Source: Candidatus Izemoplasma sp. (GTDB taxonomy: Bacteria; Bacillota_I; Bacilli_A; Izemoplasmatales; Izemoplasmataceae). Taken from it: a DNA stretch of 14,582 nucleotides. Below the pieces are notes generated by a model. That model was not told the DNA's origin and searched no databases. It was given only the letters and a program-made list of their open reading frames with translations. The translations under genes were made by a program, and so were the position numbers. Each line of letters begins with the position of its first letter. The stretch's first letter is position 1. Below, piece by piece: positions 6,489 to 14,582 of this stretch. The stretch is taken from the NCBI GenBank assembly GCA_007116205.1, contig SKIY01000037.1, positions 1-14,582 on the forward strand, read 5' to 3'.

Positions 6489-7680
6489 ACGAAAAGTAAA
6501 AGATTTTTTGATGCGTTTAGTTACTTATTTAGGTGCTGCTTTTTCCCTCTTTTTCTTAACAGTAACATTGATCTATATTGTCTCAAATGGTGCGGGTCTT
6601 ATTAACTTAGGGTTGTTTACGGGTGATTACCATGCACGATATTATGGTGGAAGAACGGAGTCAGAATCAAGCTGTATAGAGTGTAGTGAGCCAGAAACAT
6701 ATAAAGGGTTTTACTCTCCTAAATATGGTATTGCTTTGTACGATGATTATGATCGAGCTGGCAATGTTGTAATCAGAGTTTCTTATGTTGATGCGCATAG
6801 CCCGTTTTCATTGATGCAAGATACTAATAATCCTAGTCAGACAGCTTCACTATCGATAGATGATGTTGTCACTAGAATTGCATATTATGATCAACCGTCT
6901 GCACTAACGCGTAATGGGGCAGAGATGATGATTCTTAGTTTAGAATCATCGGAAGATATTAGAGAAATAACGTTTGCTACGCTAGGAGGAGGCATACGAG
7001 GGTCATTAATTACTACGCTTTATTTAATAGGGTTGTCGCTTATGTTTGCTATTCCTACTGGTATTTTAACGGCTATATATTTTGCGGAATTCGCGCCTGT
7101 TAATCGCCTAACAAACCTCATGAGATCGTTTATTGAGACACTAACAGGGGTTCCGTCGATTATTTATGGGTTATTAGGCATTACCGTGTTTATCCCGATT
7201 ACGGTACGTTTGAACTTATCCGAAGGCCCTAACCTATTTGCAGGAGCTATGACGATGGCTGTAATTTTGCTTCCGGTTGTCATTAGAACGACAGAAGAAT
7301 CTTTGAAAAGCATACCCAAAAGTTATCGTCATGCCTCGTTAGCGCTTGGTGCGAACTATACTCAAACGGTTAGAAAAGTTGTTTTACCAAATGCTTTACC
7401 AGGAATCATGACCGCAACATTTCTCGCGATTGGTAGAATTATTGGTGAATCAGCGGCGTTAATATTTGTTTTAGGGACAGCAGTAAAAGATAGAGTACGC
7501 GTCACAGAGAGTAGTACAACATTATCAGTACATATTTGGTCGGTTATGACTGATGAACCAGCAAATATAGAATTAGCCAGTTCCATTGCATTAATTATTT
7601 TAGTGATTGTTTTGATCTTGAACATCGGCGTTAAATATATGTCATATGTTATTAATAAAAAGTTTAGAGGTGTTGTATGA
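6478..7680 (+). CDS. pstA: Phosphate ABC transporter permease PstA with large extracytoplasmic insertion
   Basis: This 400-residue permease is the second half of the Pi channel, but about 100 residues longer than usual PstA proteins (about 280-300). Helix 1 (about 17-36) and the LINLGLFTG segment are normal, and the core resumes at [16 protein letters not shown] (170-185) with [31 protein letters not shown] and the EAA segment HASLALGA...[12 protein letters not shown]. Between them residues 51-168 are extra. They include C66-IE-C69 and a stretch (82-168) whose pattern recalls a PDZ domain: [27 protein letters not shown], then a helix-like and strand-like tail. Placed after helix 1, this block should face outside, near PstS. 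The ATG at 6478 is chosen over the in-frame TTG at 6466, which would overlap its ribosome site AAAGG (6461-6465). The gene overlaps pstB by 4 bases (ATGA). Confidence 0.93.
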   Translation: MANKRKVKDFLMRLVTYLGAAFSLFFLTVTLIYIVSNGAGLINLGLFTGDYHARYYGGRTESESSCIECSEPETYKGFYSPKYGIALYDDYDRAGNVVIRVSYVDAHSPFSLMQDTNNPSQTASLSIDDVVTRIAYYDQPSALTRNGAEMMILSLESSEDIREITFATLGGGIRGSLITTLYLIGLSLMFAIPTGILTAIYFAEFAPVNRLTNLMRSFIETLTGVPSIIYGLLGITVFIPITVRLNLSEGPNLFAGAMTMAVILLPVVIRTTEESLKSIPKSYRHASLALGANYTQTVRKVVLPNALPGIMTATFLAIGRIIGESAALIFVLGTAVKDRVRVTESSTTLSVHIWSVMTDEPANIELASSIALIILVIVLILNIGVKYMSYVINKKFRGVV

Positions 7681-8438
7681 AAACTAAAAATATTTTTGAG
7701 ATAGAAAATTTGTCTGTTATATATGGAGAAACACCGGCATTAAAAGCGATAGATATAGACATTAACGAGAAATCTATCACCGCCCTTATTGGGCCTTCAG
7801 GATGCGGAAAGAGTACGTTTTTACGTACGTTAAACCGGATGAATGATCTTATACCAGAATGTCGCGTTATGGGCAGTGTGATGATCCGTGGTGAGAACTG
7901 TTATGAAAATGGCTACGATATTATAGGCTTACGAAAAAAAGTCGGTATGGTATTTCAGAAACCAAATCCATTTCCTATGACAATTTTTGATAATGTTGCA
8001 TACGGTCCGCGTTGTCAAGGCGTTAAAAACAAAGAAACGTTAAATGAGATGGTTTTAGAAGCTTTAAAGCAAGCCGCATTATATGATGAAGTTAAAGATC
8101 GTTTAGAGAGTTCTGCATTGTCTTTATCTGGTGGACAACAACAGCGGTTATGTATTGCAAGAGCACTAGCGATGAAACCAGAAGTATTGCTAATGGATGA
8201 ACCGACAAGTGCTTTAGATCCGATTGCTACTTTAAAGATAGAAAATTTAATTGAACGGTTAAAAAAACAATACAGTATTATTATTGTTACGCACTCGATG
8301 CAACAAGCGGCTCGGATTGCCGATTACACAGCGTTTTTTTACATGGGAGAATTAATTGAATATGGGAAGACGGATCAATTGTTTTCAGTGCCTAAACATA
8401 AACAAACAGAAGACTATATAACGGGAAGGTTTGGTTAA
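7677..8438 (+). CDS. pstB: Phosphate ABC transporter ATPase PstB
   Basis: This 253-residue cytoplasmic ATPase powers the PstCA channel. All ABC motifs are present: Walker [10 protein letters not shown] (39-47), Q-loop Q94 in [13 protein letters not shown] (the PNPFPMTI stretch is characteristic of PstB), signature LSGGQQQR (150-157), Walker [13 protein letters not shown] with D174 and E175, and switch H206. The start ATG overlaps the pstA stop in an ATGA, with AGAGGTG at 7666-7672 inside pstA. Length and motifs are ordinary for PstB, so the ATPase appears unchanged while its partners PstS and PstA are unusual. In characterised systems PhoU and the Pho kinase sense Pi through this transporter's conformational state, and the next genes encode those proteins. 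Confidence 0.97.
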   Translation: MKTKNIFEIENLSVIYGETPALKAIDIDINEKSITALIGPSGCGKSTFLRTLNRMNDLIPECRVMGSVMIRGENCYENGYDIIGLRKKVGMVFQKPNPFPMTIFDNVAYGPRCQGVKNKETLNEMVLEALKQAALYDEVKDRLESSALSLSGGQQQRLCIARALAMKPEVLLMDEPTSALDPIATLKIENLIERLKKQYSIIIVTHSMQQAARIADYTAFFYMGELIEYGKTDQLFSVPKHKQTEDYITGRFG

Positions 8439-8439
8439 T

Positions 8440-9096
8440 ATGAATATAAGAGAGAGTTTTGATATTTCAATTCAGGAAAACCAGCAATTAATTGTTAAGA
8501 TGATGAAGTGTATTCAAGAAATCTATGTGGCTATGTTCGATGTTATAAAATCAAATGATCTTGATGGTGCAGAGCGGTTAATCAATGATGATATATTGGT
8601 CAATGAAATGGAAGAGACCATCAATGAACAGGCATATCTAGTTGTTTTAAAACAGTGCCCGGTTGCTTCAGATCTACGCAAGCTTGTAACCTCAATCAAG
8701 GTAGCAAATGAACTTGAACGCGTTGCTGATTATGCCGCGAATATAGGGGTTTATATTCAAAAAACGACACAAAACAATGAAAGTTATAGAAAGCTTATGT
8801 TGAATTACCGTCAACCATTATTAGATATGTTTACAGTGTTGATTGAAGCATATAATGAAAGTGATGTTAAGAAAGCGTTTAAGGTTTGTGCATTAGATAA
8901 TGACATAGACATCATTTATGAGCAACAGATTAAGCAATTTATTGCCATTACGAGAGAAAAGACGCAGATTGTTGCAGAAGAGGCTTCTCGCGCTTTATTA
9001 GTTATCAAACAATTTGAGCGTGCAGGGGATCATTTAACGAATATTGCGGAACATATCATCTTTTTGAGAACAGGAAAACACGTTACCTTAAATTAA
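8440..9096 (+). CDS. phoU: Phosphate signalling regulator PhoU
   Basis: This 218-residue all-helical protein has two PhoU repeats, marked by the metal-site motifs ELERVADYAANIG and QFERAGDHLTNIAEHIIF, the latter close to the C-terminus (TGKHV). PhoU links Pst transport to the Pho two-component system, keeping the kinase in its phosphatase state when Pi is plentiful. It acts at the membrane's inner face with PstB and PhoR. The ATG at 8440 lies one base after the pstB stop and 10 bases from GAAGG inside pstB; the upstream in-frame TTG (8431) is too near that site. A related PhoU-like domain is the C-terminal part of NptA in the same locus, so two PhoU modules could answer to Pi. Confidence 0.95.
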   Translation: MNIRESFDISIQENQQLIVKMMKCIQEIYVAMFDVIKSNDLDGAERLINDDILVNEMEETINEQAYLVVLKQCPVASDLRKLVTSIKVANELERVADYAANIGVYIQKTTQNNESYRKLMLNYRQPLLDMFTVLIEAYNESDVKKAFKVCALDNDIDIIYEQQIKQFIAITREKTQIVAEEASRALLVIKQFERAGDHLTNIAEHIIFLRTGKHVTLN

Positions 9097-9105
9097 TGCT
9101 ATAAT
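9097..9105 (+). promoter_or_regulatory. Possible extended -10 promoter before the histidine kinase gene
   Basis: TGCTATAAT is a perfect extended -10 (TGnTATAAT) just after the phoU stop. I see no -35. A start near 9112 would leave almost no leader ahead of the ribosome site, so this may be chance in AT-rich DNA. If real, it would give the kinase basal expression independent of pst. Confidence 0.35.
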
Positions 9106-9126
9106 GTATTAAAGGATGTGGTAGCT

Positions 9127-10368
9127 TTGAAAATGTATAACCATTATGTAACGACGCTACTGGTTTATAGTGTCGGTCTTGTGTTCTTAATCTATTTTCA
9201 AGACCCTATTTTTAGTGTTTTCTTGATGATGGTGCTTGCAACATATCAGATTATAGCGTATAACTATTTTAAGTTGACCTATATTGAAACATCTGAAAAA
9301 GAAAAAGCACGATTACTTTATAAGTTAGAACAAACTGAAAAAGCCACTGTTGAGGCGGCAACACAGTTTGTTTCTTTATCGAAAATTATCGATAGCGGAT
9401 TGTTAATGATCGATGAGGATGAAAAAATTAAGCAAGTTAATGAAACCTTTGAAGCGTACTTCGACACACACGATATAGTCGGTGAAACATATGATATATT
9501 AATACCGTTTAGAGGCTTATATAAAGCTGTTAACGAGGCGTATATCCAAGAGATTAAGCACCGTACACAAATGCAGTATAAAAATAAATATTACGATATT
9601 AATATCTCGCCGATTCTAGAAGATAAATTATATAAAGGGTGTTTGGTTGTTGTCCATGATATCACGCAGTTAAAAACAGCAGAAACCTTTCAGAAACAAT
9701 TTACAGCAGATGTTAGTCATGAACTGAAAACACCATTATCAGCTATTAAAGGGATATCAGAGTTATTGTCTAACAATCCGAATATGTCAGAAGAAGAGCG
9801 TAAGGATTTTATTCAATCAATGGTAAGAGAATCATCACGATTAGAAACTATTTTAAGTGATTTATTAATTATTTCTAAGATGGATCGTTTGGATTATGAA
9901 CTTAAAATAGAAGAAACAAATATTAAAGTGTTGGTCGATGAAGCAATGCACTTGTTAGAACCGCTTGCTAAAAACAAGGGGCTCAATATTGAAGTGTCAG
10001 TTGCAGAAGCAATGGTATCAGTTGACCCTACAAAGTTTAGACAAGTAATTATTAACTTAATAAAAAACGCGATCAATTATACGGATAAAGGATATATTAA
10101 AGTCCGTGGGTTGATTGAAAATGGCTCGTATGTAATTGAGGTTGAAGATAGTGGTATTGGCATTGCAAAAGAAGATTTTGATAAAGTTTTCAAACGATTT
10201 TATCGAGTTGATGAAGCGCGTAGCCGTGCATCTGGTGGTAGTGGATTAGGGCTGAGTATTATTAAAAACGTTGTGAAGAAACATGACGGAAAAATAGAAC
10301 TAACTTCAACACTTAAAAAGGGTTCGTGTTTTCGTATAGAATTACCTATCAATCCAGAAAAGGATTGA
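9127..10368 (+). CDS. phoR: PhoR-like PAS sensor histidine kinase
   Basis: This membrane histidine kinase is 413 residues from the chosen TTG at 9127. Two membrane helices (about 8-24 and 28-48) are joined by a very short loop, so there is no outside sensor domain. A coiled linker (55-80) leads to a PAS-like domain (86-182, ending VVHDIT), then an H-box with H198 (DVSHELKTPL), an N-box with N314 (NLIKNAINYT), G1 DSGIGI (341-346) and G2 GGSGLGLSI (370-378). All catalytic motifs are intact. It should phosphorylate and dephosphorylate the regulator at 3754, probably under control of PhoU/Pst rather than an external ligand. The start is not certain: TTG 9127 sits 6 bases after AAGGATGTG (9112-9120), which closely resembles the full anti-16S complement; ATG 9133 and GTG 9118 are alternatives. 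The partner assignment is by context. Confidence 0.88.
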   Translation: MKMYNHYVTTLLVYSVGLVFLIYFQDPIFSVFLMMVLATYQIIAYNYFKLTYIETSEKEKARLLYKLEQTEKATVEAATQFVSLSKIIDSGLLMIDEDEKIKQVNETFEAYFDTHDIVGETYDILIPFRGLYKAVNEAYIQEIKHRTQMQYKNKYYDINISPILEDKLYKGCLVVVHDITQLKTAETFQKQFTADVSHELKTPLSAIKGISELLSNNPNMSEEERKDFIQSMVRESSRLETILSDLLIISKMDRLDYELKIEETNIKVLVDEAMHLLEPLAKNKGLNIEVSVAEAMVSVDPTKFRQVIINLIKNAINYTDKGYIKVRGLIENGSYVIEVEDSGIGIAKEDFDKVFKRFYRVDEARSRASGGSGLGLSIIKNVVKKHDGKIELTSTLKKGSCFRIELPINPEKD

Positions 10369-10372
10369 TTTT
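10348..10372 (+). terminator. Weak terminator overlapping the end of phoR
   Basis: ATCAATCC (10348-10355) pairs fully with GGATTGAT (10362-10369) around AGAAAA, followed by a short TTTTCC tail. The kinase stop codon lies in the 3' arm. The stem is AT-rich and the T run short, so termination may be leaky into the next operon. Confidence 0.55.
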
Positions 10373-10374
10373 CC

Positions 10375-10403
10375 TTGCATGTTAAGAGAACATATTATAT
10401 AAT
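10375..10403 (+). promoter_or_regulatory. Housekeeping promoter for the DUF1934-rpoE operon
   Basis: TTGCAT (10375-10380) and TATAAT (10398-10403) are separated by exactly 17 bases, a near-consensus sigma-A type promoter. Transcription would start near 10410, about 30 bases before the DUF1934 start. No Pho-box-like repeats are seen here, so this unit is likely independent of phosphate. Confidence 0.75.
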
Positions 10404-10441
10404 ACATACGCACCAAAAATTCATTGTTTTTTGAGGATTTC

Positions 10442-10816
10442 ATGGCTAAAAAACAGGTTAGATTAGAAATTCAAGCTGAGGATGAAAAAACCATTATAGA
10501 GACCACCGCATTGATGAAGGATAACATACTGACGTTTTTCGATAAAGAAAAAGTAAAGCATGAAATCAGTTTTACTGAAAGTCAGATTGTTTATCGAAAG
10601 TACGGTGAAACTTCTATGGCCTTTTATTTTGAAGAAAATAAAAGAACTCAAGGGATTTATACAGTGATGAATAATCAAATTGAGTTTTCTATTTTCACAC
10701 ACAAACTAATTCATAAAACAGAAATGCTTGATATACGTTATAGTTTATATCAAGATAATATAAAACATCACGAAGCACAGTTTACTTTAAAATACACACC
10801 AATGAAGGAGGGTTAG
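10442..10816 (+). CDS. DUF1934 family protein (YwiB-like)
   Basis: This small cytoplasmic protein of 124 residues has no signal peptide or membrane helix. Its strand-rich pattern fits DUF1934 (B. subtilis YwiB, a calycin-like beta-barrel of unknown function): IVYRKYGETSMAFYF (49-63), GIYTVMNNQIEFSIFTHKL (71-89) and the IRYSLY segment (98-103) line up with the family's conserved strands. The start at ATG 10442 uses TGAGGA (10432-10437); the in-frame TTG at 10424 precedes that site. The stop is two bases from rpoE, with rpoE's ribosome site inside this gene, so they are co-translated. No biochemical role can be assigned. Linkage to rpoE suggests it belongs to the conserved rpoE-pyrG neighbourhood of Firmicutes. 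Confidence 0.75.
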   Translation: MAKKQVRLEIQAEDEKTIIETTALMKDNILTFFDKEKVKHEISFTESQIVYRKYGETSMAFYFEENKRTQGIYTVMNNQIEFSIFTHKLIHKTEMLDIRYSLYQDNIKHHEAQFTLKYTPMKEG

Positions 10817-10818
10817 AA

Positions 10819-11454
10819 ATGATTACTACAAAAGAACAAAGTTTTTTAGACACGGCAGAAGCAATTTTAGAAGAAAAGAAAGAACCCGTTGATTTATATG
10901 AGCTCTTCGACATGGTTGTAGAACAACAAGCAGCTTCATCCCTTGATATTGCGGAAAGACTCAATGCGTTTTATGCAGATATCACAACAAGTGCTAGATT
11001 TGTCTATATGGGAAATAATACTTGGGACTTAAAGCGTCATCAAAAAATTGAGCTTTGGGAAAAAGATGGTTCATTTTTCAATGAGTATTCTGAGGTAGAA
11101 GACGAGCTGATGGACCAACGTATTGATGATCAAAATAAGCGAGAAGCTGAACATCAAGCTATGCTAGAACGCCGTGAACAAGCACTAGCAGAAAAAGCTG
11201 AAAAAGCAGCAAATGCATCTGAAGAGACCCCTGTAGTAGACGATACACCGGTTTTAAATACCGAAGATGTTATTGAAGCTGCAGAAGAAGTCGTACAAGA
11301 AGTTATTGCTGAAGACAAAGTAGAAGAGACAGTTGAATCAAAAGATAAAACTAAAGATGATGCAGATGATACAGAAGAAGAGTACGATGGATTTGATGAA
11401 GAAGAGTACAATGAATATATGGATGAATTTGAAGATAAATACGATAAAAAATAA
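10819..11454 (+). CDS. rpoE: RNA polymerase delta subunit RpoE
   Basis: This 211-residue delta factor is the Gram-positive-specific subunit that speeds recycling of RNA polymerase and tunes promoter sensitivity to initiating NTPs. Residues 1-75 form the HARE-HTH domain (SFLDTAEAILEEKKEPVDLYELF...ARFVYMGNNTWDL). The usual acidic disordered tail follows. Here it is long: a charged, probably helical stretch (about 93-132, rich in E, R, K, Q and A) precedes a very acidic end (DDADDTEEEYDGFDEEEYNEY and onward). The B. subtilis protein is about 173 residues, so the tail is some 40 residues longer. GAAGGAGGG (10804-10812) places the ATG at 10819. It sits directly before pyrG, a conserved order in Firmicutes. 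Delta's effect on NTP sensing is interesting beside the nucleotide-sensing pyrG leader. Confidence 0.93.
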   Translation: MITTKEQSFLDTAEAILEEKKEPVDLYELFDMVVEQQAASSLDIAERLNAFYADITTSARFVYMGNNTWDLKRHQKIELWEKDGSFFNEYSEVEDELMDQRIDDQNKREAEHQAMLERREQALAEKAEKAANASEETPVVDDTPVLNTEDVIEAAEEVVQEVIAEDKVEETVESKDKTKDDADDTEEEYDGFDEEEYNEYMDEFEDKYDKK

Positions 11455-11463
11455 AAACACAGC

Positions 11464-11505
11464 TTGAAATTATCCGTATCTTTGGTATAATTTTAGTGGG
11501 CTCTC
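11464..11505 (+). promoter_or_regulatory. pyrG promoter with GGGCTC initiation region (CTP-sensing leader)
   Basis: TTGAAA (11464-11469) and TATAAT (11486-11491) are 16 bases apart. Seven bases after the -10 lies GGGCTCTC (11498-11505), the expected first transcribed bases. In B. subtilis pyrG, transcripts begin GGGCU; when CTP is scarce polymerase stutters, adding extra G residues that pair with a pyrimidine tract in the downstream terminator and prevent it folding. All the parts recur here, so the same control is likely. Confidence 0.75.
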
Positions 11506-11511
11506 AAAAAT

Positions 11512-13168
<1,657 letters not shown>

Positions 13169-13179
13169 ATTACAAAAAA

Positions 13180-13198
13180 AGTTAGGTAGGGACTAACT
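13180..13198 (+). repeat. Inverted repeat upstream of tldD
   Basis: AGTTAG (13180-13185) and CTAACT (13193-13198) form a perfect inverted repeat around GTAGGGA, with A-rich and T-rich flanks. The right arm ends 18 bases before the tldD -10, so the element covers the -35 region. It could be an operator or a weak second terminator behind pyrG; sequence alone does not decide. Confidence 0.4.
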
Positions 13199-13213
13199 AT
13201 TTTTTATTTAGTA

Positions 13214-13222
13214 TGTTATAAT
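13214..13222 (+). promoter_or_regulatory. Promoter of tldD (extended -10)
   Basis: TGTTATAAT is a perfect extended -10 (TGnTATAAT), with the expected start near 13229 and the tldD ATG at 13256. There is no convincing -35; that region is occupied by the inverted repeat at 13180-13198. Confidence 0.65.
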
Positions 13223-13255
13223 GTTTTTTAGGTAAACATATCAAGGAGGAAAAAT

Positions 13256-14582
13256 ATGTTAGAAAAACAGCTTTTAGAACGCGCTATTAATGTAGCGTTA
13301 GACAGTAGTGCTGATTTTGCGGAGATATTTGTTGAAGATAAGAAACAATCATCAATTATCATGCAAAGTAACACAGTTGAACAAGCTGTCAATCAGACGG
13401 TATTTGGTATTGGTGTACGTATCGCAAGAGGGTATCATAGCGTATATGGATATACAAATAGCCAAAATCCTGAAGATGTTGTAACGCTTGCTAAAGATTT
13501 AGCGAAGTCATTTGAAGGTAAACGCGTAAGAGAAACAATTGAGCTCGGTGATTTGAAAACAGGTAAAGCACATCAAATCAAACGTATGCCACATACAGTT
13601 GATATGAAAGAGAAAGTGGCCATTGTAAAACGTTCAAATGAAGCGGCGCGAGCTTATAATGAAGAGATTAAACAAGTATCAATTAGTTACATGGACTATG
13701 TACAAAATGTTTGGATTGCAAGCAGCGAAGACATTTATGTGCAAGATCAAAGAGTTCGAACACGTTTAGGTATTCATAGTGTTGCGAGCGATGGAAAAGA
13801 AATGCAAAGTGGATTTAACGGACCTGGTGGACATTACGGCTTTGAGTTTTATGAAACATTTAGTGTAGAAGAAGCTGCTAAAGAAGCATCGCGCGTAGCG
13901 GTTACGATGTTACACGCTGATGAATGTCCTAGTGGTGTTATGCCAGTAGTTATCGACAATGGGTTTGGTGGCGTGATTTTCCATGAAGCTTGTGGACATA
14001 GTTTAGAAGCAACATCTGTAGCTAAGAACGCAAGTGTATTCAGTGGTAAAAAAGGCGAAAAAATTGCGAATCCGATTGTTAATGCGATTGACGATGGAAC
14101 GATTGAAAATGCATGGGGAAGCGCAAATTTTGATGATGAGGGACACCCTCAACAGCGTCGTCAGTTAATTAAAGATGGTGTTTTAAATAGCTATATGATC
14201 GATTATATTAATGGTAAGCGAATGAATGATACATCTACAGGTTCAGGACGCCGCGAGTCTTATCGTTTTGCACCGACATCACGCATGAGTAATACGTACA
14301 TAGATAACGGAGATTCAAATTTTGATGAAATTATTGCTGCGACTGAATTTGGTTTATACGCTAAAAAAATGGGTGGAGGTAGTGTTAACCCATCGACTGG
14401 AGATTTTAACTTTGCGGTTATGGAAGGCTATATGATCCGCGATGGTAAAATTGCTGAACCAGTTAAAGGAGCAACATTAGTCGGTACTGGAAAAGACGCA
14501 CTAATGAAAATAGATATGGTTGGAAACAACTTATTAAGTGCACAAGGTATGTGTGGTAGTTTATCAGGTAGTATTCCAACAG
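13256..14582 (+). CDS. tldD: TldD-family metalloprotease, cut by the window end
   Basis: An open frame of 442 codons runs off the window without a stop. TldD proteins are about 460-480 residues, so only the last short piece is missing. The zinc motif HExxxH is intact as H243-E244-A-C-G-H248, with VIDNGFGGVIFHEACGHSLEA around it. Other family signatures are SGRRESYRFAPTSRMSNTYI, the KMGGGSVNPSTGDFNFAV stretch and GMCGS near the visible end. TldD normally pairs with PmbA/TldE in a cytoplasmic heterodimeric protease that degrades unfolded peptides and matures some peptide natural products. The catalytic HExxxH marks this as the TldD partner, and a tldE/pmbA gene would be expected next, beyond the window. 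The start at ATG 13256 is well supported by AAGGAGGA (13243-13250). Its own promoter precedes it. Confidence 0.93.
   Translation, partial: MLEKQLLERAINVALDSSADFAEIFVEDKKQSSIIMQSNTVEQAVNQTVFGIGVRIARGYHSVYGYTNSQNPEDVVTLAKDLAKSFEGKRVRETIELGDLKTGKAHQIKRMPHTVDMKEKVAIVKRSNEAARAYNEEIKQVSISYMDYVQNVWIASSEDIYVQDQRVRTRLGIHSVASDGKEMQSGFNGPGGHYGFEFYETFSVEEAAKEASRVAVTMLHADECPSGVMPVVIDNGFGGVIFHEACGHSLEATSVAKNASVFSGKKGEKIANPIVNAIDDGTIENAWGSANFDDEGHPQQRRQLIKDGVLNSYMIDYINGKRMNDTSTGSGRRESYRFAPTSRMSNTYIDNGDSNFDEIIAATEFGLYAKKMGGGSVNPSTGDFNFAVMEGYMIRDGKIAEPVKGATLVGTGKDALMKIDMVGNNLLSAQGMCGSLSGSIPT

Noticed and set aside
7677..8438. PstB as an unusual ATPase to match the altered PstS/PstA
   Set aside because: All motifs, length and the PNPFPMTI stretch are standard for PstB.
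11154..11411. Antisense Ser-rich open frame opposite rpoE
   Set aside because: The poly-Ser product is simply the complement of the GAA/GAT-rich acidic tail.

Overview
The window comes from a low-GC, Gram-positive-type bacterium. Every gene reads on the + strand. Shine-Dalgarno sites are strong (AGGAGG variants), and the locus encodes a delta subunit of RNA polymerase (RpoE) beside pyrG and a lipoprotein-type phosphate-binding protein. TGA is used as a stop (nptA, pstA, phoR) and TGG encodes Trp, so the code is standard and not that of Mycoplasma. A Bacilli, Erysipelotrichia or non-Mycoplasma Mollicutes-like lineage (Acholeplasma, Haloplasma or Izemoplasma type) fits; that placement is inference.

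Layout. (1) 12-1915: two tandem, divergent NrnA-type DHH/DHHA1 phosphoesterases, closed by a terminator. (2) 2043-10368: a phosphate locus in the order nptA (Na+/Pi cotransporter), phoB/phoP-type response regulator, terminator, pstS, internal hairpin, pstC, pstA, pstB, phoU, phoR-type histidine kinase. (3) 10442-11454: a DUF1934 (YwiB-like) gene coupled to rpoE. (4) 11464-13157: pyrG with a leader that looks like the CTP-sensing, reiterative-transcription attenuator known from Bacillus. (5) 13256 to the window end: tldD, cut by the edge just short of its C-terminus. No gene-free stretch exceeds 300 bases; the longest gaps, all close to or under 130 bases, hold terminators and promoters.

How it works together. 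PstS captures Pi outside the cell, PstCA with PstB pumps it in, and PhoU plus PhoR are placed to report transport status to PhoB/PhoP. PhoR has only two membrane helices and no outside sensor, so it probably reads the state of Pst/PhoU. Matching 10-11 bp-spaced TGTnAA/TTnACA repeats precede both nptA and pstS, in opposite orientations, and look like the binding sites of the encoded regulator.

Most striking point. PstS appears to be circularly permuted. The half carrying the R-x3-SGT phosphate loop comes first and the half that normally forms the N-terminus comes second, in one uninterrupted 307-residue lipoprotein with one copy of each half. The partner permease PstA carries an extra extracytoplasmic block of about 118 residues, PDZ-like in pattern and with a CxxC, just after its first membrane helix. 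Together they suggest a remodelled Pst importer.
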